Below are positions 1 to 11,720 of a stretch of DNA of 64,000 nt, piece after piece. Source of the stretch: Zygnema circumcarinatum (taxonomy: Eukaryota; Streptophyta; Zygnematophyceae; Zygnematales; Zygnemataceae); NCBI GenBank assembly GCA_037447605.1, contig CM074808.1:4065995-4129994 (forward strand), written 5' to 3'. The translations under genes and the position numbers were made by a program. Each line of letters opens with the position of its first letter. Positions within the stretch are counted from its first letter, which is position 1. The notes under the pieces are model-generated. The model ran no database searches. It worked only from the letters and a program-made list of their open reading frames with translations, and was not told the origin of the DNA.

Positions 1-174
1 GCTAATTTATTTTCTAAAGGGACTTATTACATAGCTCAACATTCGCATCTAACAAGATTCGACTATAAGCGCCAGCAGGACATGAGCTACCCTTCCAGTA
101 GGCTTAAAAAATTTCCAACCTACATTTCTATGAGTGACCTGTTGGTGTGAAGAAAGATCCTTCCAAACAAGCGA

Positions 175-2005
175 TCAAAAGTCGTCAAATGAATCAGTCG
201 TCTCTCGCAGGAGCTCGAGCACTGCCTTCCACCGTTGGCCATATCCAACCAGCTGGACCAGCCTTTCCCTCGTGTCTTCCAGGTACATCTGATGGTCATC
301 CAATTCATCTCTCTGTGGTGTCCATTTCTTTGGGAAAAAATGAACATCTAGCCGCTCTTTTGGCAGCAGTTGACAGAGCCGATCTGGCCACTCGACAAGG
401 CTCACAACTGCACATATCACCTTATCTGCTCACATGTTAGATGGAGGGTTTTAAGTCCTCTCAGCCACAAGGAATAAAGGGTGCCTATGCCCGACATCCT
501 GCAACCAGATGTTTAAGGATGGCCGAACAAACTAGTTAATTAACCTATTAAAACTTAGGTCAACCTTTCAGGCTCACGACCTTACTCAGCACCATGTTGA
601 GATCAAATCCGAAGACAAGTACCAGTGAAAACAAGGGTGGCAAAAAAACCCACCATGAGGCTGAGATGACGTCCAACCAAGTCGCTGCAGGTCCGCACCA
701 GGCGGGAGGCGATAGAGGTCATAGTGATGTACGGGTCTGCACCCATGCAATTTCCTTCATTCATAGTCCATCTCATGGAGTTAACACACATGCTGAGTTG
801 GCAAGAAGTAAGCTCTCCAGAAATGACGCCGAGAGGAGGGAGGTGCGAGAGAGAGAGTGAGAACGAGAGAGAGAGAACAGACACTGCAGTTGATGATGAG
901 ATTTGAAGTGAAATTTGCAGGCAAAATCTTCATTAAGCGATAATGGGAAAGATACGAGCACCTACGGGCCTGTAATGCCATCTGTATCGCTGTCATAAAC
1001 ATTGAGCAATGTGAAGGTCGGCGACGTGACTCTGAGAGAAGGGTCATTCGCAAGCGCGCGGATAAAGCAGCGACTGCAACACGCTGCTCCCACTCCTAAT
1101 AGATCAAGATATATACCAGAAAACAACTTGTTTCAACTATTGCATGGTCATGAGATAGACGGAGGAAGCTTGCATAAGGATCGGGAAAAACGTTAGGGGA
1201 GAAAGCTCAGCATCTACTGCTTCAATTAGAACCACATATTTGGAACGCAAACATATTACGCAAAAGAAAGTAGCCGTGTACCGTTCATAAGTTCCCCGGG
1301 ATTTAGACACATCTATGGAAACGTAAATGGGGCATACAAACTGAACGGCTCTTCTCATAACAGGCTCAAAACTCTCTAGCAGAAAACATTGTAAGATTAC
1401 CCAAATGCAGCTGTAAGAAGAAAGACGATGGAGTGCGCATAGCAAAACAAATAGAGTAATGAATTCTCATAATCTGAAAAGGGCAGAAATCTAAATTCAA
1501 AAGCACAGCATGCAAAACGGTTCAGCGCATACCAAAAAAATGTCTTTCCTCCTCCAACAGGGCCTTGCAAGCAGATCGTATCCCCTGCTCGCACATGCTT
1601 CGCCAGGAGCTCTGCAATACTTGAAGTTATTTGCTCATTGTAAGCCACCAGCTGCAGGCCACCAGCCCTCAGCCCCTCCTGCTCTTTCGTATCGTTCAAA
1701 CTCTGGCAAATCACTAAACGTCGGTTGAAAACTGCGCTCGAGAATCTGCTGCACAGACTCTTTTCCGCAAAATTTGGCCAAGAAGTGGAGGAGAAACTTT
1801 GATTTTGAGGAGATGGTCTAACTGAGAATGCGTTGACGGAAAGGCTCTGAACGAGCCGAGATTCTTGCGAGAGTTTGCAGTTCGTTTGAGACCGCCTTAA
1901 GGACACACAAGCGAGGACTTTGGAAGTTAGGTGAGGGAGGAGAGTCAGTCGCGCAGGCTCGCAAGCGGCAGCCATGGCTGCCGAGGCTAGGTGATGAGCA
2001 GCCAT
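175..2005 (-). CDS. tsaE: TsaE-like tRNA t6A37 synthesis ATPase, probably organelle-targeted
   Basis: Bacterial TsaE/YjeE is the P-loop ATPase partner of TsaD/TsaB in making N6-threonylcarbamoyladenosine at tRNA position 37; plant homologues are nuclear-encoded and organelle-directed. Four exons join in phase: 1533-2005, 966-1073, 654-736 and 175-407, giving 298 aa. Visible motifs are the Walker A GPVGGGKT (148-155, split just after by intron 1), SPTFTLLNVYD (from 175), the family signature HHYDLYRL (from 197) and SLVEWPDRL (from 224), then LLPKERLDV. About 130 Ser/Arg-rich, acid-poor residues precede the domain, as in a transit peptide (inference). The frame is open up to an ATG at 2083; ATGs at 2005 and 1975 (288 aa) are also possible, and I chose 2005 arbitrarily. 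It is divergent from the carboxypeptidase gene with 236 bp between the start codons. Confidence 0.88.
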
Positions 2006-2241
2006 GGCTGTCAGCCGCTTCCTTCCGCCTTCCTTTCTTGTTCTCCTGGAGCAACTGTAGGCAGAGCCAGGCGCTTCCGCCAAGTCGATCGCCTCTCACG
2101 TGGTTTCACGTATCTTCAAACTCGTGGTTTCGCGGCCTCCACGCCTTCCTTCAGAGGGCCTTCAGCACTCTTTTGGACGAGGACCACGGTAGCGGAAGTC
2201 TCCCCGCCCTCCCTCTCTCTAGCTCCCCGCCACTTGCGGCC
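2006..2241. promoter_or_regulatory. Compact divergent promoter region, tsaE / serine carboxypeptidase
   Basis: The 236 bp between the two chosen start codons must hold the transcription starts of both divergent genes. It is GC-rich with no obvious TATA box. A GCCATGGC-type palindrome recurs around it (about 1972, 2001 and 2239), overlapping start codons. The tsaE 5' end is uncertain because its frame stays open to 2083. Confidence 0.45.
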
Positions 2242-5200
2242 ATGGCCTGGGCAATGAGCGCCTTCGTGATGCTGCCCCTTCTCCTCTCGCTCCCCTCCAC
2301 ATCAGGCTCCTTCATCCGCCAAGTAACGGATCCAGTCATCACATCACCTGACGCAGACATCATCACATCGCTTCCCGGACAGCCTTCTGTGGAGTTTGAG
2401 CAGCGCTCGGGCTTCCTCCCTGTAGGCGGGGGCCGCTCTCTCTTCTTCTACTTTGTGGAAGCAGATCCTTCTGCAGTAGGGGCGCCTCTCACAGTGTGGT
2501 TCAACGGAGGGCCGGGTTGCTCCTCCCTTGGAAATGGCGGCTTTTCAGAACTGGGGCCCTTTTACCCAACCGCGGACGGAAGAGCGTTGCAGAAGAATCC
2601 GTTTAGCTGGAATAAGGTCTCTAATTTGCTCTTCTTGGAATCGCCAGCTGGTGTGGGGTTCAGCTACTTCACCGAGGAGGAAGACAACACTGTAGGGGAC
2701 AAGAGAACGGCAGAAGACGCATTTGCTTTTCTTGAAGCTTTTTTCGTACGATACCCTGAGTACGCAAAGCTCCCTTTGTTTATTGCGGGAGAAAGCTATG
2801 CTGGTAAGGAATCCCCTCCAATGCTGTTACACTTAAACAGCGGACACATGAGGGTGTAAGGAACTGCGTCTTTATTTTTCCTTCCTGGAGCCCAGAAGCA
2901 GAATTCATAGCAGGTATCAAATGGAGTCAATAGTTGATGACTGATTGAATCGTTGCTTGGATGAAGTGAGACTCTTGGGCTACTGCAGACTGATGGCAAA
3001 ACGCGGTGTCTCAAAACTGCCATTGTGCTGTCGTTGCCTTTTTTGAGTTGGAGGATGTAATTGCAAAATGGCTGGTTGCATTGAATCAGTGATTCCATGC
3101 AATGTACATCGAGTTAGAGTCCTCGCATTGTAGGCACGTAAAGTTTCACCTAACCTGTCGAGATACTGAAGCGATTATGGCTCAACTCGATGTGTCATGC
3201 TGCTTTTATAGAGTCAGATTTGCAGATTTCAAGGATATGATAACTTTAATCCGCCAAGGATAGACCATATTCTCCTTCTCAAACAACTAACCTTGGTTAT
3301 TTTGTCTATTCCCATTACTTCTGCATTGACTGCATACTTTCTCGTTATCTTTTTCTTGGAGATGAAACAATTACCCAGACCTTGTGCTGCACGAGTCCTT
3401 CCTAGCTACTTAACTGTTCTGACATGTCTGAGAGGAGAAGGGCTGCACCTTCAGGCACTGAGATAAGCCTTGACGCCATGACAGCTGTAATTGCCGAATG
3501 TTGGAGTGCCATCAGATCAATCAGTCTGCAATTGAGCCAGTGGGGTTGCAATGGAGCTTTTTGCAGGCCATTATGTCCCTCAGCTTGCCGACTTGATCGT
3601 GGCAAAGAACAGCGAGTCAGGGAGTCAAAAGATGAACCTGCGAGGCTTTCTTGTGGGCAATGCGTGGACTGATGCTGCAATCGACAACAGGGGTGCTGTT
3701 GATTTCTGGTGTGTTCTGAACCCTAACCTTCAAATCCTACAACCCTACCACCCTACAACCCTACAACCCTTAAATCCTGAAATCCTGAAACCCTGAAACC
3801 CTGAAACCATAAAACCATGAAACTCTAAAACCTCAACTCTAAACCCTAATTCTCGTCCCCCTATGCTTCCTCGGCAGGTGGACCCATGCACTAGTGTCCG
3901 ATGAAATCTATGCGGGAATAGTGAGCTACTGCAACTTCTCGTTTGTGGGCCCATTGCAGTCGACAGCATCAAAGTCCAATCAGGATTTCTGTGATTACTA
4001 TGCCGATAAAGCATTTGAGCAGATGGGATTTGGTCTACTAAACATCTATGGTATGTCGTGAATTCTTGAGATCGCATATTGCTGTAGAGTCCTTTTTTTT
4101 ACTAGAGCTCCTTCGTTAGCAATGTGAGGTTTTCTGGGTTGAATGTATGAGATGACTGCCATAACTAGTTGGCAGAAGGAGAGGAGCAGTGGAGTGTTCT
4201 CAATGGTCAACTTCGATGGCTGTTAATCTTTTTTTGTGTTGATGATAAGGGCTCTCGGTAAATTTTATGAGTGCAGATATTTATGCGGATGCCTGTCTCA
4301 GCTATGAGAGATACGTCCGCCATTTTGCTAAAATGTTGAATGGGACGGCATTGGCCGGCATCTCCACGCGTCCGCTGCTTGCGAATGCTATCAACGTGGA
4401 TGACTGCATTGGTGAGGACTTACCTTCCTCTAATCGATTTCTTCCATTCCTTTTTCTTCCTTTGTTCTAAGAAAAAAAGCGTAAGGCCAATGCTTCTGTT
4501 ATGGCAGGGCTTCTAGCTCCTGTTTTACAAACAGCATGCAAACTGATCGATCTGGTAGCTGACGACAGGAGAAGACTTCCCTGCTAAGCATGCTCAGAAA
4601 AGGCTTCAACTATCGGCTAAAATGGGACTCTTGCTGATAATGAGTTTTGTGGATATGGTTGTCTTGGCTTCTGGCAGATTACGCTGTTGACAGGTACTTG
4701 AACCTGCCTGCAGTGCAAGCAGCACTGCATTTGCAGAAGCCTGTGAAGTGGGAGGGGTGCAGCGACACGCTCGACTACTCGCGCGATGATTTGCTCACGA
4801 GTGTCGTACCCGTCTACAAAAGGCTGCTCCATTCTGGCCTGCGCATTCTTGTCTATTCAGGAGATGTGGATGCGATAGTGCCTGTGACAGGCACGCGGGA
4901 TTGGTTGCGAACACTCGACCTCCCTGTGAAAGAGGAATGGCGCCCATGGCTGCATGCAAAGCAGGTAAGCGTTTATTCTTTGGCTGCAGCTAAGTTGCAG
5001 TGGTAGAGGGTAGGGAGGGTCCGTGGCTGGACGCTCCTACAGACTTGACTCCCTGTTATAGTCTGGTCAAAGGCCGTTTCTATGCGCTGTTTGCAGAACA
5101 GACTAGAATGCTGCTACTAGTTTCTCCGTGAAGTGGATGTCTTTCACTGTTCACAGTCTATCCATGAAAGGTAAGGCAAGGAATGAATTGCCAAACGTAT

Positions 5201-5536
5201 CATTTCCTGTAAACGGTTTTCTTGATAGAGGACGTGAATGGTTGTTTTGAGAAGCATTGTCAAGCATCTGCTTTCTGCTCCAGTGCAGAGGATACTGCTT
5301 CGTCTTTTAAGTTGACTAGATGCTCACGTCGGACAACAACAACCTTATTGAATGTGATGATGGCTGAAGTGTGGCCGTTGACCTCGTGAGCGCGCACGCA
5401 GATCGGAGGCTATGTGACGGAATATGTCAACTTGACGTTCGCAACTGTGCGGCAGGCCGGGCACATGGTGCCGTACACGCAGCCCGGGCGGGCCCTGCAC
5501 CTCTTCTCCGCCTTCATACAGGACCGCCCCCTGTAG
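2242..5536 (+). CDS. Serine carboxypeptidase (family S10), secreted or vacuolar
   Basis: Six exons join in phase: 2242-2803, 3567-3708, 3878-4050, 4277-4411, 4678-4964 and 5402-5536, giving 477 aa, normal for plant serine carboxypeptidases and their acyltransferase-like relatives. An N-terminal hydrophobic stretch ([11 protein letters not shown]) looks like a signal peptide. Family motifs are the oxyanion segment NGGPGCSS, catalytic Ser185 in GESYAG (the glycine codon is split by intron 1), Asp400 in [10 protein letters not shown] and His454 in [10 protein letters not shown], so the triad is complete. Other S10 landmarks are [13 protein letters not shown] and DDCI. Intron 2 (3709-3877) is largely a degenerate CCCTAAA-like repeat. 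The motifs indicate a carboxypeptidase, but substrate and peptidase versus acyltransferase activity cannot be read from sequence. The ATG at 2242 was chosen because it directly precedes the signal sequence. Confidence 0.93.
3714..3860. repeat. Degenerate telomere-like CCCTRAAA repeat inside a carboxypeptidase intron
   Basis: Within intron 2 roughly 150 bp consist of variants such as CCCTACAA, CCCTGAAA, CCTGAAAT and AAACCCTAA. They resemble the plant telomere unit CCCTAAA with drift. It could be a decayed interstitial telomere insertion or an unrelated minisatellite. Confidence 0.6.
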
Positions 5537-6615
5537 CCTCCCCTCGCCCAGTCCGCTCGGGCCGGGCCGGCCTGTGCTGCGGGAGAGCAGACAGACGCTG
5601 CGACCGCCCGCCATGGCCTCAGCGCCATGGAGGAGGGAGTGGTCGATTTGCCTCTCTCGTTCCTTGGGAGGCATTTTTTACTTGTAATTATACATTTGTC
5701 TACTTTTTAAAACTGTAAAGCTGTTTGGCATTGTTCTGAGGACCTTCGTGCGCCTCCCTTTGTCTCCGAGTAAAAACTTTGATCCTTTAACCTCCTTTGA
5801 TCCGAGATGATGACTCGAATGCATATCTTTCTCCATGATGTGTCCAACATTGTCTCAACAACACGGTCGCGTACAATCCCCTCACGCCATGTCGCCCATG
5901 TTGTTGGGCAGCAGTTGTTCAAACAACAAGGCCGAGACAATGTGCATGCGTGCCCCCCCCCCCCCCCCCCCCNNNNNNNNNNCCCCCCCCCCCCCCCCCA
6001 CGAGGCCCCCTCGGCGCGCGCCGCGTGGGGGGGGCGCCGCCAGCGTGGCCAGTCGCGGGGGCGGCCACGTGGCGGCGGCGCGCGGCCATTGGGCGGGGCC
6101 GCGGCGCTGTCAGGCGAGCAGGGGCCGAGTCAGCGCCAGCTCACGGCCACGTCCGCCCGCCCAGGAGCGGGCAGCGCCAAACCTTTTTTGGGGGCGGGCA
6201 GCGGCGGGAAAGGCCATTTTTTGCACGGGCAGGTTCAAAAAGTGGCAAGTGGGCGAATCAGAGGGGGGGAAGGGTGGGGCCTCGGACGCAAAGGACTGGC
6301 TGGAGGATACGGGCATCGCGCGAAATGTTTAGAGCAAAAATAGTTTGAATGGCAGTAGGAGCGGGAGCGGGGGGGTGTGGCAGGTTAGGGCTGGGAGGAG
6401 GGACGGAGGGAGAGGGAGAAAGGGAGGGCGAGCGAGGGAGGGAGGGAGGTAGGGAGAATTTCAGGGGAGGGACTTTATAATTTGAAAATTGGGCTTTGCT
6501 CGCACTAGTTCAAGGAAGGGGGGTGCTGAGGGGAGTAGAGGGGCGGGGCAGGAGCGGGAAGGCAATTGAGGAGGGGGGGAGAGGGCGAAGGAAGGAGGTT
6601 AGGGTTGCCGGGGTC
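5537..6615. other. Intergenic region, GC-rich then purine-rich, upstream of the GBF gene
   Basis: I see no gene here. It holds the carboxypeptidase 3' end, a poly-C tract with an assembly gap, a strongly GC-rich block (about 6000-6200) and a G/A-rich block (about 6360-6600) that probably forms the promoter and leader of the bZIP gene. Confidence 0.6.
5953..5999. other. Poly-C tract containing a 10-N assembly gap (5973-5982)
   Basis: About 20 C on one side and 17 on the other flank ten Ns. The gap is most simply a sequencing failure in a homopolymer; true length is unknown. Confidence 0.95.
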
Positions 6616-9600
6616 ATGGGCTCCAGCGACGCGGGGACTCCTGCAAAAACCTCGAAGGTATTGGCAGATCCTCGGATGCGGCCATGGCCATGGCTCCAGT
6701 GTTGAGTGACTGACAACGTTCGAGTGATTGGTCCTTTAGTGAATACCGAGGGAGTGCTTGCCGCTGCCTGCCTGCATTGTAATGCAGTGCTGTAAATGTC
6801 GACTCTTACCTGATATGGAGCTTTGTAGAGAACCAGTTTATCAGGAGCTTTCCCTTTTCCTTACAACTTACTGTGTAGTATTCGGTCCATTGTTCTGGAG
6901 GACTGGAGACTCACAGGATTACTTTAAGCTAGGATTACATTATATCTCCTGTCATATGAATGTTAGGATCGCGCTGCATTACAGCAATAAATCGCACGTG
7001 AATGTCCGTTGTTGTACCTTCAAATCACCCCCTTCTGCCTGGATGTTGGAAGCGCAGGCAGAAGGAACTGCACCAGGTGGGGCTCCTGGCGCTTCTGGAT
7101 ATCCTGAATGGGCCGCTGCGTTTCAAGTGAGACCCTGAAAACCTGTTTTGTGTTTCTTAAAGGTTTCCTCTGTAGTATTAGCAGAATGAAGGCTATCATT
7201 TCGGGAGGCAGCCTTTTTTGAACTCTATGGTAGTGCTCATTTTGGATCTGACACCGTATATATCAATGATTTCCCCTTGCCCTCTACTTTTTCTCTATCT
7301 GCATCCCAGCTGTCAGGGCCGGTCTTGGTTGTGTGTGCATGTGTGTATGTGTGTTTTTTTATGAGCATTGGTCGAAGGCAGATTTGCTTACATGCTGGCA
7401 CTTCGGTAAAGGAACTGATGGTTATCAGCCTTTTAATTAATCATTGTCGGTCCTATCTGAGGCGTTGAACTTTCCAGATCCACAATCCACATTTTTTTTT
7501 CCGCATCAACTTTTTTGAAGTCGTCTTAGGCCAAACTGTCGTTTTATTTCTTATTGGCCTTATGGAACAGAAAATTAACTAATAGAGTTGAGTGCATGTA
7601 GTATCAGTACGTTCGTAATGGTAAGTTCAGATTTTGGCTTTTGTGTCACCCGTAGGTTGTTCACCTGTATGATTGCTGTCAGGTTCTCTTTCAGAACCAA
7701 GTGTCTAGTAGCCAATATGCTTCTCTGGATTATTAGACGAAAGCCAAAGCAAGGGTGAGAAATCTAGCGAGAAATGGGAAGTATGCATTGCAGATCTGGG
7801 TCTCAGGAGATGCTTGTTTAAAGAGCTTCAAATCATCTCCTTGTTCAGCTTGATTGAAGAGATTTTGGATGATTTTGGGGGACTGTCAGCAGGCTTACTA
7901 TAATCAGGGGGCGCAGGCACCGCCTGGCTATTTCAATCCAGCTACTTCAGGACCTCAACCTCACCACTACATGTGGACAGGACAGGTACTGGTCCTTTCT
8001 TTCTGTACGTCGCTTTGCTGCTTCTGTAATCTGAAGCATTCGTCATTCACTCTGTAACAAGCGCCCAAAGGAACTGGGACCTTTGATTGAGATTACTTGT
8101 ACTTGGTTATACTTCGTGCTTGCATTGGCAAGAAGTTCGCGTGCAACGGAGTGAGCCTAAGATGGAGCAAAAAGGTTACAAGTGGAAGCCCACCTGTGCA
8201 AATGGAGCAGAGTGTCGTACTTTAGCCAAGTCCGACTTGAGTCTGATTTATGCCTAAGCGTGGCTGCAAGTAGAGAAGAAAAGCATTGGGCTGGAGGGTT
8301 TGTGAAGGATGATAGGACTCGAACAATGTGTATTGTTCAGTAGGAAGTGATCACGGTGTGACTTGAAAATGCTGAAGAGGTCCAGTAGCCTGCCTGAATC
8401 ACAGTTTCAAAAAATAGGCCGATTGTCCCAGGAGAAGTTGCAGAAGACTGACTTAGGCATGCTGGTGCTTGCAGCACATGATGCCCCCGTATGGCACACC
8501 TCCGCCTCCACCATATGGAGCGATGTATCCGCCTGGAGCCATGTATGGCCATCACCCCAATATGCCTTCGGTATGTACCCGAGCGCACAACCACTTCCTC
8601 GATTGTGTGCAAGTTACTGTTGGGTCTGATAAGAGGGACAGAATGATTTCTACACTGCACGCTCTGTCACATTTGATGGCCTTATGCCAGGAGTATAGTC
8701 GTGTTGAGACTGCATATTCTATCTACCCCCGGAGGGTGTTTGGCTGAACAACACGTAATGGTTCGCTCGCTCTAGCTGTTGTTGATTAATGGCTTTTTGC
8801 CAACGCTTATTGTGCTGATGCAGTTTCTTTTTGGATTTGGCTGCAGGCTCAGCAGTCCTTCATGAATTATGGATTGCCATCTCCAAGCACTGAGGCAGCA
8901 GGAGTAAGTTGTCTTAACCTCGTTCTTTTCAATTAGCACATAGTATTTTGGCTTCTGTATAGCTGCTACTTTTCTTCGAGCAGGTTTGGTTCTGAATGTT
9001 GTAGTGTTGAATGCTGAGTGCCTGGGTCGGGTTTTGGCAAGATAAGGAGGTTTACGTGGAAGTGGCCTTGTTCTGTTTTGCAGCAAACTACAACCACTGG
9101 TCAGGATGACGTTAAGTCACCTGCAGATGCAGCCAACGATAAGTCAAGGAAACCAAAAGGCTCGGCAGTCAAGCTGCCTACTGTCACTATTGCAGAATCT
9201 AGCAAGCTGGCATCTCCTCCTGGAAATGGAGTCTTTTCTCAAAGGTATTTATTCAATTTCACAAGAACATTTTGAGCCTAAACTGGAAGATTTTTAAGTG
9301 GGTAATAAACTTTGAGTGGTGGTGGTCGTGCTTGTACGGGGGCTGAGATCAAGTTTGGTTTGCCAGTCTATTCCGTTGCAGGAGATGAATTTACTCTTTG
9401 TTCTGGATTGTTTGGGCTGAATTCAAATAAGTTATTTTATGCAGATTCAAGATTTTGACAGGTAGGAGTCCAGTTGGCTTCAGGATCAACCAGACACTTC
9501 CCATCATGATTTTACGTAGTTGTGAGATGACTTGTAATTGGTTTGGATGCAGTGGTGAGGACGATGATGATGATGACGACGATGATGCGGATGACGACAA

Positions 9601-11720
9601 TAACACAGGCCATGTAAGGCAGCCCTCACCCTACGTACAAATTCGACTCAAGCAAGATAAGGGACTCATGAAGCTGGCGAACGTGTGTCAATGCTTTGAA
9701 CTGTAGGTGTTTTGAAGAGCTCACACATCTAACGTTGAGGATCACGTCAGCAATCTCTAGCCCTTTCCTTGATCTCAATGCACCGCTTGTTTGAAAGCAT
9801 TTCTTCATTTGGTTTTTAAATTGTCAGGACTCTCCGAAGCCGAACCTTGGTTGGTCGATTTCTGAAAATATTGCAGAGCATTATTTTTCCTGCCCATAGC
9901 AGTGTTTCATTTTTTTTTTCTTTTTCACGCTGATTCTTGGGTACCTATTTTTGTTTGCTTGGCGGAGGGATTTCAGGACATGCAGATGAATACAATGGAA
10001 GGTACAGTAACTCGAAGACATCTGTACCTTTCTTAGATTCAGGTTCTTGTATCTGGCTATGACTCTACGAGTCCAAAACCATTCAGGACATAATGGAGGG
10101 CTTCAATGCCTCTCTCCTAGTCCTAACGTTTCCGTATTCACTGTGCATCTGCAGGGGTTCAGAGAGCGTCGAGTCAAGGAATGGGAGCAACGGTGAATTA
10201 TTGGCAACAGCAACAACCACCTCCTGGTGGAGGTGGTGGAGCGGCTGGTAGTGGAAAGAAGCGTCCAGGACCCACATCCATTAGCACTGCCACTGGGGTA
10301 CTGCCTGGGACCCCTGGGTTACCAGGGCAGGGTCTGCCTCCTGAGCTGTGGATGCAAGTAGGTGGAATTTATGGCCAAGCTCTTTACAATCCGGTTCAAA
10401 TGTTTACCCATTTATCTGGAGTTGTAAGCTGGAGCCACTATATTGCAATTTATCACCAATGGTGATAGAAGGCAGCCAAGCATACAGCGCCTGCAGGGTT
10501 GGAATTGCCACAGATTAGGAAGTGCACCTCTATAAACCGACGGCGAAAGTGAAGCACATATAACTAAGTAGATGCATTTTTCGAAGCATTCCTGTAAGGT
10601 GTTTTATGATCTCCCGGTTAAACGCATTTACCAGCCAGGGAGTAGTTGAAGTGTAGTTGGAGAAGGTCTTGAAATGCCTGACGTTTCAATAGAGAACTGA
10701 CAAGTTGGCAGGATGAACGGGAGGTGAAGAGGCAGAGGCGGAAGCAGTCGAATCGGGAGTCAGCCAGGAGATCGCGTCTGCGAAAGCAGGTACGTTTTCC
10801 GTTCACAAGCCTGAATCCCAATGAATTGCCCTTCATTTTTGCATTTGTACTTGTGTTTATTGTGCCTGACTATCTGGTGACCCAAGTCCGATTGCTACTT
10901 GAATCTGAGAAGTGGAGGCTGTCAGCACCTTTCAGGTAAAACTGACCTGAGCATTCCTTCGTTTGGTTGTACAATAGGCCAGAAAAACAAGCGATTTTGG
11001 TCAGGTCTGCAAACTTTCGATGTGTGCAGGCTGAATGCGAGGAGCTTGGAACTCGAGTAGATGGGCTCACACAGGAAAATGGGTCCTTACGAACTGAGCT
11101 GAGCCGTCTCCATGAAGAGTGCCGGAGGTTGCAGACCGAAAATGAGCGTCTTCAGGTAATGCTGAGATGATTTTGTGCATTAGAGCACAGAGGCTGTATG
11201 TAAAGGACCAGTCTGTGCAGCTTCGTGTAGGTGCCAAGGCAACCCGTCTGAAACAATGGACCTCACATTCTGTTTCAGTTTTATTTACACAATGTAGACG
11301 ATTTTGGCAGGCCCTGTGTGAGATACTGTGTTTTGTGTTCGTTCAATCCTTTGTCCAACCTAGGTTATTGCACACATTGGAATGCCCCAACTGTTTGTGG
11401 GCTTTAGAAATATAAGGACATGATTGACTGTAAAAGATTTCCAAACCGTGTATGGTACTTCAGCGTGTGCCGTACTTCAGACTTGACAATGGCTCGTGCA
11501 GGAACAACTGAGAATGGGGGGATCAAATGAGGGCATGGGATCCTTTCAAGCGGAGCCCAAGCAATCTCCCAGGTTCAAGGAAGGCCCAGCTGGGAACGCA
11601 ACACCTGCTGAGCAGTCGCAGAGAATCGGCCCCATAGTAAACAGCAATGTGAACAGTTCCAATAAGGAGGATGAATCTGGTTCAGGATCTGGTGCTCCCG
11701 ACACAGTGGCAGCCGGATGA
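6616..11720 (+). CDS. G-box-binding factor (GBF) type bZIP transcription factor
   Basis: Twelve exons join in phase into 409 aa: 6616-6657, 7058-7126, 7893-7985, 8475-8570, 8847-8903, 9084-9244, 9553-9613, 9977-10001, 10155-10357, 10712-10789, 11030-11155 and 11502-11720. The N-terminus MGSSDAGTPAKTSK and the Pro/Tyr/Met-rich block (YPEWAAAFQ, AYYNQG, HHYMWTGQ, PPYGAMYPPG) are the GBF proline-rich activation domain. The basic region QSNRESARRSRLRKQ has the invariant N283-x7-R291 pair and is followed by a leucine zipper encoded mainly by exon 11 (GTRVDGL, TQENGSL, RTELSRL, HEECRRL, QTENERL). A Gly/Pro-rich linker and an acidic run (EDDDDDDDDADDD) lie between the blocks. GBFs bind CACGTG boxes as dimers in the nucleus. 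Exon 8 is only 25 nt. The exon 3 acceptor could also be three bases upstream (CAGCAG). Confidence 0.95.
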
